From: UBA1351 sp963677625
GTDB lineage: Bacteria > Bacillota > Clostridia > Lachnospirales > Vallitaleaceae
Reading direction: 5' to 3'
NCBI GenBank assembly: GCA_963677625.2
Contig: CAXXSW010000012.1
Span: 1 to 64,000, forward strand
Length of the DNA: 64,000 nt
The notes below the pieces were generated by a model. It was not told the DNA's origin, did not search any database, and saw only the letters and a program-made list of their open reading frames with translations. This document shows positions 36,467 through 45,315 of this stretch, in pieces. The translations under genes and the position numbers were made by a program. How positions within the stretch are numbered: position 1 is the stretch's first letter; each line of letters opens with the position of its first letter.

Positions 36467-36721
36467 ATGAATTTACTTAAAATCAAAAAAATCGTAGATA
36501 TTATCTATTATGTAGCTATTGGTTTTTCTGTGATCGTGATTGGTAAAAACTTTTATGATCAACAAAGTCTACCGGAAGGTGTATGTCCCATTAACAATAA
36601 CTACAATTTGATTGTCAGTGCAATTGTTATACTTGTTTTTGCTTTTGTTGTCAGTACGATTATTGACCGCAAAGTAAAAAGGCAGACGGTTGATGATGAA
36701 GTGACAAAGGAAGATAAGTAA
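36467..36721 (+). CDS. Small two-helix membrane protein, unknown function
   Basis: An 84-residue protein with hydrophobic segments at about residues 8-25 and 44-64, separated by a loop with one Cys (GVCPINNNYN), and a charged tail. GAGGAGG at 36455-36461 precedes the ATG at 36467. It stands between the pseudouridine synthase and moxR on the same strand, 18 bases from the latter. No family recognised. Confidence 0.72.
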   Translation: MNLLKIKKIVDIIYYVAIGFSVIVIGKNFYDQQSLPEGVCPINNNYNLIVSAIVILVFAFVVSTIIDRKVKRQTVDDEVTKEDK

Positions 36722-36739
36722 AGACTAAGGAGAGACTGT

Positions 36740-37681
36740 ATGAACGAAAAAGTGGAAAGACTTGTTGAAAATATCAGTAAAGTTATGGTTGGAAAGAAAG
36801 AAGCTATTGAACTTTTGACCTTAACCATGTTGTGTAATGGTCATGTTTTGATTGAGGATGTGCCTGGTACCGGAAAAACTACCTTAGCTATTGCCCTTGC
36901 AAAATCTATAGGGGGTGACTTTAATAGGGTGTCCTGTACACCTGATGTTATGCCCTCAGATATTACAGGTTTTACTATGTACCATCCTAAAAAAGAAGTT
37001 TTTGAGTACCATCAAGGTTCTGTTATGACAAATGTGTTTTTAGCTGATGAGATAAACAGGACTCCACCAAAGACTCAGTCAGGTCTATTGGAAGCAATGG
37101 AAGAGAGGAAGGTTTCTGTTGACGGTAAGCATCACGATTTACCTCATCCTTTTATGGTTATTGCTACTCAAAACCCTATTGAGTATCTTGGAACCTATCC
37201 TTTACCAGAAGCCCAATTAGACCGTTTTATGATTAAAATGGAAATCGGCTATCCTTCTTTGGAAGAGGAAATAATGGTTATGGATCGTTTTAAGCAGTCT
37301 AATCCTTTAGATGATCTAAAGCCAGTTGTATCTACGGAGGAGGTTATTGAAATCCAGGAAGAGATCCTTCAAGTTAGACAACATGATGATATTTCTAAGT
37401 ACATAGTCAATTTAGTTAAGGCTACTAGAAATTCTAATGACACCCTATTAGGGATTAGCCCCAGAGGTACGTTATTTATCAGTAGAATGGCTAAAGGTGT
37501 TGCTTATTATAATGGGAGGGACTATGTTATTCCAGATGATGTTAAGAGTATATTCATGTCAGTGGCAGCACACCGGATTGTCCCAAGACCGGAGGCAAAG
37601 TATGAAGACAAAACCAATGAGCAGATTATAAAAGATGTTATGAAGCTTGTTGATGTGCCGGAAGGTGATTCTTTTGCTTAG
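36740..37681 (+). CDS. MoxR family AAA+ ATPase
   Basis: Chaperone-like ATPase. The 313 residues contain Walker A DVPGTGKTTLAIAL, Walker B VFLADEINRTPPKTQ, sensor 1 FMVIATQNPIEYLGTYPLPEAQLDRF and the lid ISPRGTLFISRMAK. It is followed by DUF58 and transglutaminase genes, the classic MoxR-DUF58-TGase set thought to act on cell-surface protein or wall maturation. The actual client is unknown. Confidence 0.93.
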   Translation: MNEKVERLVENISKVMVGKKEAIELLTLTMLCNGHVLIEDVPGTGKTTLAIALAKSIGGDFNRVSCTPDVMPSDITGFTMYHPKKEVFEYHQGSVMTNVFLADEINRTPPKTQSGLLEAMEERKVSVDGKHHDLPHPFMVIATQNPIEYLGTYPLPEAQLDRFMIKMEIGYPSLEEEIMVMDRFKQSNPLDDLKPVVSTEEVIEIQEEILQVRQHDDISKYIVNLVKATRNSNDTLLGISPRGTLFISRMAKGVAYYNGRDYVIPDDVKSIFMSVAAHRIVPRPEAKYEDKTNEQIIKDVMKLVDVPEGDSFA

Positions 37682-38885
37682 AACTTGGATTATTTATGTA
37701 ACTATGTTAATACTTAGTGGTGTTTTTAACCGACTATATCCCGGGTATATAAGTAGTTTGACTTTTTATGTTATCTTATTTATACCCCTTGTGAGTGGTG
37801 CCCATCTGCTTCTCAGCTACTTCACTTTCTTTCTGTCTCATAGGTTAGACAAGTATGAAGTCAGTAAGGGAGAGAAGATTACCTATACTATAAAGTTGTT
37901 TAATCCGACAGTATTGCTTTTTGTGCCTTATTCTCTTCATTATATTTCATCTGATCGTCTTTTTTTAGAAGCTAAAGACGACGAAGATAAGTCTATTATC
38001 ATATATCCGAGAGGTCGTGTAACTTTTAAAAAAGAATTGACCTGCCAATATCGAGGAAATTATTCTATTGGTGTTGACCGGATCATTATGAAAGATTTTT
38101 TTGGATTCTTTAAACTTACTTATCACGAATTGGAACAACATAAAATCTTAGTTTTTCCTAAACTTCGAGAGCTAAAGTCTAACTTACTTAAAAATGTCAT
38201 TAACGAAAGTAGTGAAAGTGTTGTCTCTAATGATACACAGAACATGTCGGTCTTTGCTGATATCCGAGATTATCAACCAGGTGATCCTTTGAATCGAATT
38301 CATTGGAAGTTAACAGCTAAATCTGGCAAATTTATATCTAAGGATTATTCAGGTCAGATGACTAACAAGACCAAGGTTTTTCTTGATACATATTCTTTGA
38401 AGTTAGATGAAGAGAATGCCATTGTATTTGAAGATTTTCTTGTAGAAGGTTGCGTTGCCCTTATTCACTTTTTGCTTGAAAATAGAGTACAAACTTCTTT
38501 CTACTATGAGAAATTTGGTATTCATTCTTTAGAAGGGTCTTCTAACAATGATTTTCCGAAGTTTTACGATGAACTTGCAAAATTAAGTTTTTATAGAGAA
38601 GACCACTATGTAGACACTATTGATGAAATTCTTAGAAAAGATAGGGATACCTGTCACTTGGTTATTATGACTCAACATATGACCAATCACTTATCGGAAA
38701 GTCTGGTCAAGTTGAAAAATAGGAATTATGAAATCAGTGTCATCGTCTGTGACCCCAAAGCGCTTTCTATTGAAGGTCTGGAAACAGTGGGTAATCAACA
38801 GGTCCAGTTTAGGTTAGCTACTTCTAGGATACCTATCTATTATATGTTGCACAATGAAAACTCAACAATTTTGGGGGTGTCTTAA
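37674..38885 (+). CDS. DUF58 domain protein
   Basis: Membrane-anchored protein with a DUF58 (vWA-like) domain. It starts with two hydrophobic helices (about residues 5-45), then a beta-rich region and the DUF58 signature DIRDYQPGDPLNRIHWKLTAKSGKFISKDY near residue 205. The start is uncertain: I prefer the TTG at 37674 because AAGGTGA lies just before it, overlapping the end of moxR by eight bases; a GTG at 37665 is also in frame. About 403 residues. The neighbours define the class. Confidence 0.88.
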   Translation: MLRTWIIYVTMLILSGVFNRLYPGYISSLTFYVILFIPLVSGAHLLLSYFTFFLSHRLDKYEVSKGEKITYTIKLFNPTVLLFVPYSLHYISSDRLFLEAKDDEDKSIIIYPRGRVTFKKELTCQYRGNYSIGVDRIIMKDFFGFFKLTYHELEQHKILVFPKLRELKSNLLKNVINESSESVVSNDTQNMSVFADIRDYQPGDPLNRIHWKLTAKSGKFISKDYSGQMTNKTKVFLDTYSLKLDEENAIVFEDFLVEGCVALIHFLLENRVQTSFYYEKFGIHSLEGSSNNDFPKFYDELAKLSFYREDHYVDTIDEILRKDRDTCHLVIMTQHMTNHLSESLVKLKNRNYEISVIVCDPKALSIEGLETVGNQQVQFRLATSRIPIYYMLHNENSTILGVS

Positions 38886-41035
38886 TGTTTGCCGTATTTA
38901 TGATGGGGCTTTCCCTAATAGCAATTATTTCAGGTGCTTTCTCTTATTCTTTAATGTTACCAGATTTAATTCTAATTGCTGCTTTAAGTTTCGCTATATA
39001 TTATTTTGTTCTTGATAAGCCTAAGGTTTTTCTGTGGACTATGGTAGGTCTTATTATTCTTGCAGCTGGAACTTCTGTATACCTTTATAGAAATGAGCTT
39101 TTGGAGAGTACGGTAATGGGGATTATTGATTTCTTTAAACCCTATTATTTCTCGATTAGAGTAGAGGAGTTCTATATTGGAATTTTGCACCAACGGTTAA
39201 TGATTTTTATAATTAACATTTTTCTTTATAAATTTATCGTTGTGTTCTATCATTCTAGAATCTTGAAGATTGTTCCGCCTCTGTGTGGTGGGCTTATTAT
39301 CTTTATCACCTATACAATGGGCTTGTTTTCTTCTTCAAAGGATAAAATGGCTTTTTATTTATTTGTCATTGCTTTATTTATATATTATTTTGAAGTCTTT
39401 TTCTCCTATTTGAAAGAAAATGAAGGAGTAAAAAGACGAATGCCTTTTTACTGGTTATCAATGCTTATGGTAGGTATTGTCCTCCTGCTTTCAATTTCGT
39501 TGAATAATTTCTTTTATAACCCCTTTAAGGAAAGAGTAGGCGTTGGACCAGGTAGGGGTGGAGTTGTCGGTGAGGTTGAGTTTGATAGACCAGAGATAGA
39601 ACGTAAAGAAGTTATATATTCTGTTTCACCTGAATATAAGGTTCAGACAAGCTTTGAACATGAAGGTATACAGATTTTTCGAGTTGATACCAATGAGTTG
39701 AAATATTATAAATCTCAAACGTTCAATGCTTATCATAATGGTGTTTGGACTAACGAATTCTTAAATCCTATTTCTGATGATGGTTGGCCAGTGGAACCAA
39801 TATTAGAGCAAGACATTAGAAATGATACTACCGTTTTTTATACTGAGCTTGTTGAGGTTTTTTATGCAAATGTAAATACAGACTCTATTTTAACAGGTCC
39901 CTATACCCTTGGAGTAGATATCTACGATGAGGATGTAGAGGTAGAGGTCTATGAAGATGGAATGTTTGTGGCTGATCAGAAGATTGGCCGTGGATTTGGA
40001 TATACGATGGCTATTTATATTCCAAAATATAGGACAAGCGCTTTAATGGAATTTTTGGAATCTCAGGAAACTGATGATAAGAATCTTGGACCATATCTGA
40101 CCATGCCTGAAGGTTATGAAGATATAGCCCAAGAAGCAGACAGAATTACACAAGGTATTTCTGGAAATCTTGAAAAAGCAGAGGCTATCGAGCATTATTT
40201 TCAGACTGGATTTAAATATAATGAGAAACCCAACCTAAGTGGTGATGTGATAAAATCCTTTGTTTTTGATGAGAAAGAGGGATTTTGCCAACAGTTTGCT
40301 ACTGCAATGGTTCTTATGTTAAGAAGTCAGGGAATACCTTCTAGATTTGTTAGCGGATATGTGGTACAGCAAGATCAATTTGAAATTGATGAATTGGAAT
40401 TGGATGCTAGGTATCGGTCGTCAGGTAATGAGTTTAAGTGGAAATATGTATATGATAGAGATGCCCATACTTGGGTTGAAGTATATGTTCCAAATTTTGG
40501 ATGGATTCAGTATGAACCTACTCCAGGTCAATCGGTTATACAATTTTCTGATCCTTTGGAGTATGAAAGGGAATTGGAAGAACAAAGACAAGTGGAAGGT
40601 GTAACGTCACCAATTACCAAGGAAACAGTAGGTTATGCAGGTCTTATTGTCATTATAGGCGTGTTAGCTGCAATGGTCACCATTTTTGTGCTTAGAGGCA
40701 GACGTTTGATGAAGAACCTTCCAAGGAGGCTGAAAGTTACTTATAAGACAATTCTTATGTATTTAGGTGCCATAGGTATACATAAAATGAAGCATGAAAC
40801 GGTACGTGAATTTGGATTTAGAGTCGATCGGAATTCTTTGAATTCTGAGAAAACATTTACTGAATTTGTTGAAATGTTGGAAAAAGCTTTTTATAATAAT
40901 GAGGAACCTAGTTTAGATCATATAGAAGAACTTGAAGATTTTCTTATAGATATTAAGAAAAGAGCAAAAAGGTCAGTCATACCACTGGCATATAGGCGGC
41001 TTAGGTTTGTCGAAATATTGGCTAAACACCGTTAA
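38885..41035 (+). CDS. Transglutaminase-like membrane protein
   Basis: The 716-residue protein has about six N-terminal helices (to about residue 215), a large outside region, and a transglutaminase core with Cys in EKEGFCQQFATAMVLMLRSQGIPSRFVSGYV, His in RDAHTWVEVYVP and Asp-region GWIQYEPTPG. A further helix (about residues 585-605) and a charged cytoplasmic tail (DUF4129-like) follow. The ATG shares a base with the DUF58 stop. It completes the MoxR-DUF58-TGase operon. Confidence 0.9.
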   Translation: MFAVFMMGLSLIAIISGAFSYSLMLPDLILIAALSFAIYYFVLDKPKVFLWTMVGLIILAAGTSVYLYRNELLESTVMGIIDFFKPYYFSIRVEEFYIGILHQRLMIFIINIFLYKFIVVFYHSRILKIVPPLCGGLIIFITYTMGLFSSSKDKMAFYLFVIALFIYYFEVFFSYLKENEGVKRRMPFYWLSMLMVGIVLLLSISLNNFFYNPFKERVGVGPGRGGVVGEVEFDRPEIERKEVIYSVSPEYKVQTSFEHEGIQIFRVDTNELKYYKSQTFNAYHNGVWTNEFLNPISDDGWPVEPILEQDIRNDTTVFYTELVEVFYANVNTDSILTGPYTLGVDIYDEDVEVEVYEDGMFVADQKIGRGFGYTMAIYIPKYRTSALMEFLESQETDDKNLGPYLTMPEGYEDIAQEADRITQGISGNLEKAEAIEHYFQTGFKYNEKPNLSGDVIKSFVFDEKEGFCQQFATAMVLMLRSQGIPSRFVSGYVVQQDQFEIDELELDARYRSSGNEFKWKYVYDRDAHTWVEVYVPNFGWIQYEPTPGQSVIQFSDPLEYERELEEQRQVEGVTSPITKETVGYAGLIVIIGVLAAMVTIFVLRGRRLMKNLPRRLKVTYKTILMYLGAIGIHKMKHETVREFGFRVDRNSLNSEKTFTEFVEMLEKAFYNNEEPSLDHIEELEDFLIDIKKRAKRSVIPLAYRRLRFVEILAKHR

Positions 41036-41055
41036 GAGACATTAGAAAGGTTAAC

Positions 41056-41868
41056 ATGAATAAATTAATATTATTTGACGTAGATTCAACACTTATAGAT
41101 CACGATACACCTAGGTCTAGTATTCCTAAACCCACTTTGAAGGCCATTGGACGCCTTAGGGATAAAGGATATCATGTTGGAATAGCGACTGGAAGAAGTT
41201 ATGAACATATTAAGCACATTATGAAAGTACTAAAAATGGACACAGCAGTATGTTTTGGCGGACATATGGTGGTTTACCAGAATGAAGTTATTCATAAACA
41301 GGCTTTGGACCATGATGAAGTAGGAAAGTTATTAAAACGATTCAAGTGGTCATTTTATCCGGTGGTTTGTTTTGACGAGGACCATATTTATGTAAAAGAT
41401 TTTTTTGGTCGAATTAGAAAAGAAATGTATAAAAAAGAGAATACCTTAGTAGGTGAGCCTCATATATCAAGGCTGACACCTTTAGTAAAACTTAATTTGA
41501 AGCAGTCTATGGATTATTATGGGATGATGATTTTTAAACCTAAGATGAAGGGACTAGATACTTTTAAGAAATTAGATTTCAACCCTTGGGGTCATCTTGG
41601 ATATGAAGTATATAATAAGGGAGTATCCAAGTACTGGGGCATCCAGTATTTAGCTAAATATTTAGATGTTTCAATGGATAATGTTTATGTCTTTGGAGAT
41701 AACTACAATGATATACATATGTTGACACACATTAAAAATTCTGTGGCTGTAGGTAATGGTGTTCAAGAAGCTAAAGATGCAGCGTCTTATGTTGCTCCTC
41801 CCATAGCTGAGGGAGGAATATTGACAGCTTGTATTAAATTGGGGTTACTGGAGGAGAGTCATGAATAA
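41056..41868 (+). CDS. HAD superfamily hydrolase, Cof subfamily
   Basis: Probable phosphatase of small phosphorylated metabolites. The 270-residue protein shows motif I LFDVDSTLIDHD, motif II GIATGRSYEH and motif IV VFGDNYNDIHML, typical of Cof-type (IIB cap) enzymes, followed by SVAVGNGVQEAKDAA. The first motif reads DVDST where DxDGT is more usual. It overlaps the DUF368 gene by eight bases. Confidence 0.9.
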   Translation: MNKLILFDVDSTLIDHDTPRSSIPKPTLKAIGRLRDKGYHVGIATGRSYEHIKHIMKVLKMDTAVCFGGHMVVYQNEVIHKQALDHDEVGKLLKRFKWSFYPVVCFDEDHIYVKDFFGRIRKEMYKKENTLVGEPHISRLTPLVKLNLKQSMDYYGMMIFKPKMKGLDTFKKLDFNPWGHLGYEVYNKGVSKYWGIQYLAKYLDVSMDNVYVFGDNYNDIHMLTHIKNSVAVGNGVQEAKDAASYVAPPIAEGGILTACIKLGLLEESHE

Positions 41869-42766
41869 GTTTATAGTATATTTAAAGGGTATGTTTATGG
41901 GAGCGGCCGACATTATACCAGGTGTATCAGGTGGTTCTATTGCTCTTATTACCGGAATCTATGATCATTTAATTGAAGTTATTGGGTCTATTGGTATTGA
42001 CTTAGTTAAGGACTTTTTCAAGGGGAATTTTAAGAAAGTTGCTAAAGATGTAGATATTGGATTTTTGTTACCCTTGCTTGCCGGCATACTTACCTCTATT
42101 TTCACCATGGCTAGGTTAATGAATTTCCTCCTTGAAGAATATACCTTATATACTTGGAGTGGCTTTTTTGGTTTGATCTTGGCTAGTTCCTTTGTCATTA
42201 GTAAACAGTTTGAATTAACACCCCTTAGGGGTTTGAACTTGATTTTAGGAGCTGTGATTTCATTTGTTGTTGTTGGACTTGTACCAGTGAACACTCCAAA
42301 TGCCCTATGGTTTTTGTTTTTATCTGGAGCGATTGCTATTTGTGCCATGATTCTTCCAGGAATTTCTGGAGCCTTTCTTCTTTTGATTCTCGGTAAATAT
42401 CATTATATTACTGAATTAATTAAGGACCCTTTTCATGTAGACCATATTCTAGTACTGATTGTTTTTGCATTAGGGTGTCTCGTTGGTATTCTTAGTTTTT
42501 CAAAAGTTCTTCGTTATGTATTGGATAATTGGCATTCAGGTACCATGGCTTTTTTGACAGGTATGATGTTGGGTTCCTTGAGGAAGATTTGGCCCTATAA
42601 GGAAGTTGTTGAGACAAAGGTTGTGGATGGTGATGTTTTTACCCTTGCTGAGCAATTAGTCAAGCCTTGGGAGATGGATGGTTTCATTTTAAGTCTTGTT
42701 TTTATGATTTTAGGTTTTCTTGTTATTATAGTTCTTGACCTATTAACAAGTAAGAAGGATAAATAA
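41861..42766 (+). CDS. DUF368 membrane protein (PopT-like undecaprenyl-phosphate translocase family)
   Basis: The 301-residue protein has about eight hydrophobic helices and an internal repeat: ADIIPGVSGGSIALITGIYDHLIE near the start and CAMILPGISGAFLLLILGKYHYI in the middle. DUF368 members have been shown in other bacteria to return undecaprenyl phosphate across the membrane (PopT); applying that here is an inference from family membership. It sits between the HAD gene and a two-component system, all overlapping or touching, which suggests a wall-related operon. Confidence 0.88.
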   Translation: MNKFIVYLKGMFMGAADIIPGVSGGSIALITGIYDHLIEVIGSIGIDLVKDFFKGNFKKVAKDVDIGFLLPLLAGILTSIFTMARLMNFLLEEYTLYTWSGFFGLILASSFVISKQFELTPLRGLNLILGAVISFVVVGLVPVNTPNALWFLFLSGAIAICAMILPGISGAFLLLILGKYHYITELIKDPFHVDHILVLIVFALGCLVGILSFSKVLRYVLDNWHSGTMAFLTGMMLGSLRKIWPYKEVVETKVVDGDVFTLAEQLVKPWEMDGFILSLVFMILGFLVIIVLDLLTSKKDK

Positions 42767-43455
42767 TGAAAAGAATTTTCGTGGTTGATGACGAACTGAA
42801 TATTCGCAAACTTATTAAAGCTTATCTTGAAAAAGAAGGTTATCAAGTAGAGGTCTTCGACCAGGGCGATTCGGCATATGAAGCGTTTCAGATTATGGAG
42901 CCAGATATGCTTATTATTGATATCATGATGCCAGGAATGAATGGCTTTGATTTGTGTAAGGAAATTAGGAAGATTAGCCAGGTTCCAATCATTATTGTTT
43001 CAGCTAAAGATGAGGAGTTGGACCGTATTCTCGGTCTTGAATTAGGTTCGGATGATTATCTAAGTAAACCCTTTAGTCCGAGGGAGTTGGTAGTTAGGGT
43101 TAAGAATATATTTAGACGGACAAGTTTTCAAAAGCCTTCTGTTAAAGAGGTTGGGAACAAATCAATCCTTATAGGTAATACGATAATTGATGTAAGTGGT
43201 AGAAATTTAAAGGTTCAGGGGCATAATCTTCCCTTAACAGGAAAAGAATTTGAGCTTTTCCATATATTAGTAAAATATAAAGGTCAGGCTCTATCGAGAG
43301 ATCAAATTCTAGATCTTGTCTGGGGTTATGAATATGTTGGTGAGACCAGATTAGTTGACGATGTAATCAAAAGAATCCGTAAAAAGTTAACTCACAGTCA
43401 AAGCGATGTTGAAATTGAGACTGTCTGGGGTTATGGCTACAAAATAGGAGGGTAA
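42766..43455 (+). CDS. OmpR/PhoB-type response regulator
   Basis: DNA-binding response regulator of 229 residues. The receiver has acidic pocket VVDDE, phospho-acceptor Asp in LIIDIMMPGMNG, Ser/Thr in IIVSAKDEE and Lys in YLSKPFSPREL. The C-terminal winged helix shows LTGKEFELFHILVKYKGQALSRDQIL. The ATG overlaps the DUF368 stop by one base, and the kinase follows after two bases. Target unknown; the adjacent membrane and wall genes are candidates. Confidence 0.95.
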   Translation: MKRIFVVDDELNIRKLIKAYLEKEGYQVEVFDQGDSAYEAFQIMEPDMLIIDIMMPGMNGFDLCKEIRKISQVPIIIVSAKDEELDRILGLELGSDDYLSKPFSPRELVVRVKNIFRRTSFQKPSVKEVGNKSILIGNTIIDVSGRNLKVQGHNLPLTGKEFELFHILVKYKGQALSRDQILDLVWGYEYVGETRLVDDVIKRIRKKLTHSQSDVEIETVWGYGYKIGG

Positions 43456-43457
43456 TA

Positions 43458-44915
43458 ATGGCAAGGACAACTATTAGACATCGTTTGATTACCCGGTTCG
43501 GGAGCCTGTTTTTTATCGCTTTTCTTTTGGTTTTACTTCTTTCGAGATTTGTTTTACAGGTTTTTTATGCAAGAGAGTTACAAGCAGATTTTGAAGAAGA
43601 AATGAGTATTATTTCGTCAGTTTTTAAAGAAGAGTTCCGTGAGAATATAAGTGAACGAAGTATTGCGGAAGTACTGGAAAGTGTCCGATTATCCAAAAGG
43701 AGACTAGATTTGTTCCAATTGGATTCTAATATTGAATTTTTGACCATTGCCAATGGTAATCCCCGTTTTTTGACTGGCCAAGAGGATTTTTCTAATGACT
43801 TGGTTGGTGAAATATCAGGACTTATTATGGAGGGTGATATCAATAAGGTGATCACCTTGAATTCTGGTGATGAGTATGCAATGAAAGTTTATATATCTCC
43901 AGTTGAAAAGGGTGTGAAAAATCAAAAATCCAATCTTTATGCTGTTATTTATATTCCTGTAGCCAACGAAACTGAATTACTGGGAACCTTCACTTCTATT
44001 CTTCTAGTCATACTTGCAAGTGTATACTTTGCTGTTATGATTTTTGTCTATGTTATTGCTAATAGGATATCTAAGCCAATTAGACGATTGGAAGCTTATG
44101 CTATTAGTTTAGGCAAAATGACATCAAATAAGCCAGTTAAGATAAAAACAAATGATGAGATAGAGGCTCTTGCTGGCGCTATGAACCATATGGCGGAAGA
44201 AGTGGCTCAGTTCCAAGAGGAACAGGGTAGGTTTCTCCAGAATGCATCCCATGAGTTGAAAACCCCATTAATGTCCATTCAAGGATATGCGGAAGCTATT
44301 ATGGATGGAGTCATTGAAGATGAAAAAGAAGCCCTTGGAACTATTGTTGAAGAAAGTGAAAGATTGAAACGTATTGTGACTAACCTTTCCTTGTTGTCTA
44401 AAATTGAAACTAAGGCTATCCAAATTGAAATGAAAGCCTTTCATTTTAATACATGTGTAAATGACAGTTTAAAAGGTCTTCAGACCCTTGCTGAAGATAG
44501 TGAGATTGGAATTGTCTTAAGTATAGACAAGACAGAGGGGGTCATGTATTCTGGGGACAGGGACAGTATCGTTCAGGTTCTGATTAATCTCGTATCTAAC
44601 GCTATTCGATATGCCAATAGTAAAGTTATCATTAAAACGGAAATAGATTCAAGTATGGTGGAAGGCCCTTATATCATGATTCATATTATAGATGATGGTA
44701 ATGGTATAAGAGAGAAGATCATCCCTCATATTTTTGAAAGATTTTATAAGGGCAGTAACGGTCAGACAGGTTTAGGACTTGCTATTGTTAAAGCTATTGT
44801 GGAAATGCATGACGGTGATGTTTTGGCTGAAAATTCCCCCAATTTAGGCGCTCATTTTCAGATTCGTCTACCAATAAAGAATAAGAATTCTAATATAAGT
44901 CATCATATGCTATAA
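43458..44915 (+). CDS. Membrane sensor histidine kinase
   Basis: Cognate kinase for the preceding regulator. The 485-residue protein has helix 1 (about 16-35), an outside sensor region of about 140 residues, helix 2 (about 178-200), HAMP, a HisKA box with His in FLQNASHELKTPLMSIQGYAEAI, and the ATP-binding boxes NLVSNAIRYA, DDGNGI and GQTGLGLAIVKAIVEMH. GGAGGG precedes the ATG at 43458. The signal is unknown. Confidence 0.95.
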   Translation: MARTTIRHRLITRFGSLFFIAFLLVLLLSRFVLQVFYARELQADFEEEMSIISSVFKEEFRENISERSIAEVLESVRLSKRRLDLFQLDSNIEFLTIANGNPRFLTGQEDFSNDLVGEISGLIMEGDINKVITLNSGDEYAMKVYISPVEKGVKNQKSNLYAVIYIPVANETELLGTFTSILLVILASVYFAVMIFVYVIANRISKPIRRLEAYAISLGKMTSNKPVKIKTNDEIEALAGAMNHMAEEVAQFQEEQGRFLQNASHELKTPLMSIQGYAEAIMDGVIEDEKEALGTIVEESERLKRIVTNLSLLSKIETKAIQIEMKAFHFNTCVNDSLKGLQTLAEDSEIGIVLSIDKTEGVMYSGDRDSIVQVLINLVSNAIRYANSKVIIKTEIDSSMVEGPYIMIHIIDDGNGIREKIIPHIFERFYKGSNGQTGLGLAIVKAIVEMHDGDVLAENSPNLGAHFQIRLPIKNKNSNISHHML

Positions 44916-44938
44916 AAGTCAGAAATCCATGAAAAGCC

Positions 44939-44967
44939 TTGTTTTATAAGGGCTTTAGGTGTATAAT
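44939..44967 (+). promoter_or_regulatory. SigA promoter for the 6S RNA gene
   Basis: TTGTTT (44939-44944), 17-base spacer and a perfect TATAAT (44962-44967). The expected transcript start is near 44975, just before the closing stem of the RNA. Confidence 0.65.
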
Positions 44968-44973
44968 GTAGTC

Positions 44974-45166
44974 AGAAACAAATCCTGGGGTGTACGATAT
45001 CTCGTTATTTTGAACCTACATATTGAATTCGGGAATTCTACATCTTGTTATGGATGTCATGCCTTGTAATTTGGAAGGCAGAAGTAGCAGTGCGGATACC
45101 CACCTGGCTGAGGCTAGGGATCAAAATTCGAGAAACGGCATTTTGGGACAATCATTATATAATGAT
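44974..45166 (+). ncRNA. ssrS: 6S RNA
   Basis: Probable 6S RNA, which binds SigA-RNA polymerase by mimicking an open promoter. TCCTGGGGTGT (44983-44993) can pair over 11 positions with GGCATTTTGGGA (45137-45148), and TCTCG with CGAGA, forming the closing stem. Inside are TTTTGAACCTACAT and the 3' segment GGATACCCACCTGG, which resemble clostridial 6S RNAs as I remember them. It has its own promoter, no open frame and a terminator at 45171. A covariance search (Rfam RF00013) would settle it. Ends are approximate. Confidence 0.78.
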
Positions 45167-45170
45167 AATA

Positions 45171-45206
45171 AAAGCTATCTTACCTAAAGGTTAAAGATAG
45201 CTTTTT
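45171..45206. terminator. Terminator after 6S RNA, possibly bidirectional
   Basis: AAAGCTATCTT and AAGATAGCTTT form an 11-base stem (with ACC/GGT pairing further in), followed by TTTTTG. On the other strand it is followed by a T-containing stretch too, so it may also stop tyrA transcripts. A smaller hairpin GAGGC-TAA-GCCTC lies at 45229-45241. Confidence 0.8.
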
Positions 45207-45315
45207 GTTATGCAATAGAAAAGCGAACGAGGCTAAGCCTCTTTGTTATGCCTGCTTAAGGGATATTTAATAAGATGTATATTTAGAAGTAGGATACAGA
45301 TTAAACCGGAGTATA

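Noticed and set aside
45229..45241. GAGGC-TAA-GCCTC hairpin as the main tyrA terminator
   Set aside because: On the tyrA strand only a weak T tract follows; the stronger hairpin at 45171-45206 is a better candidate.
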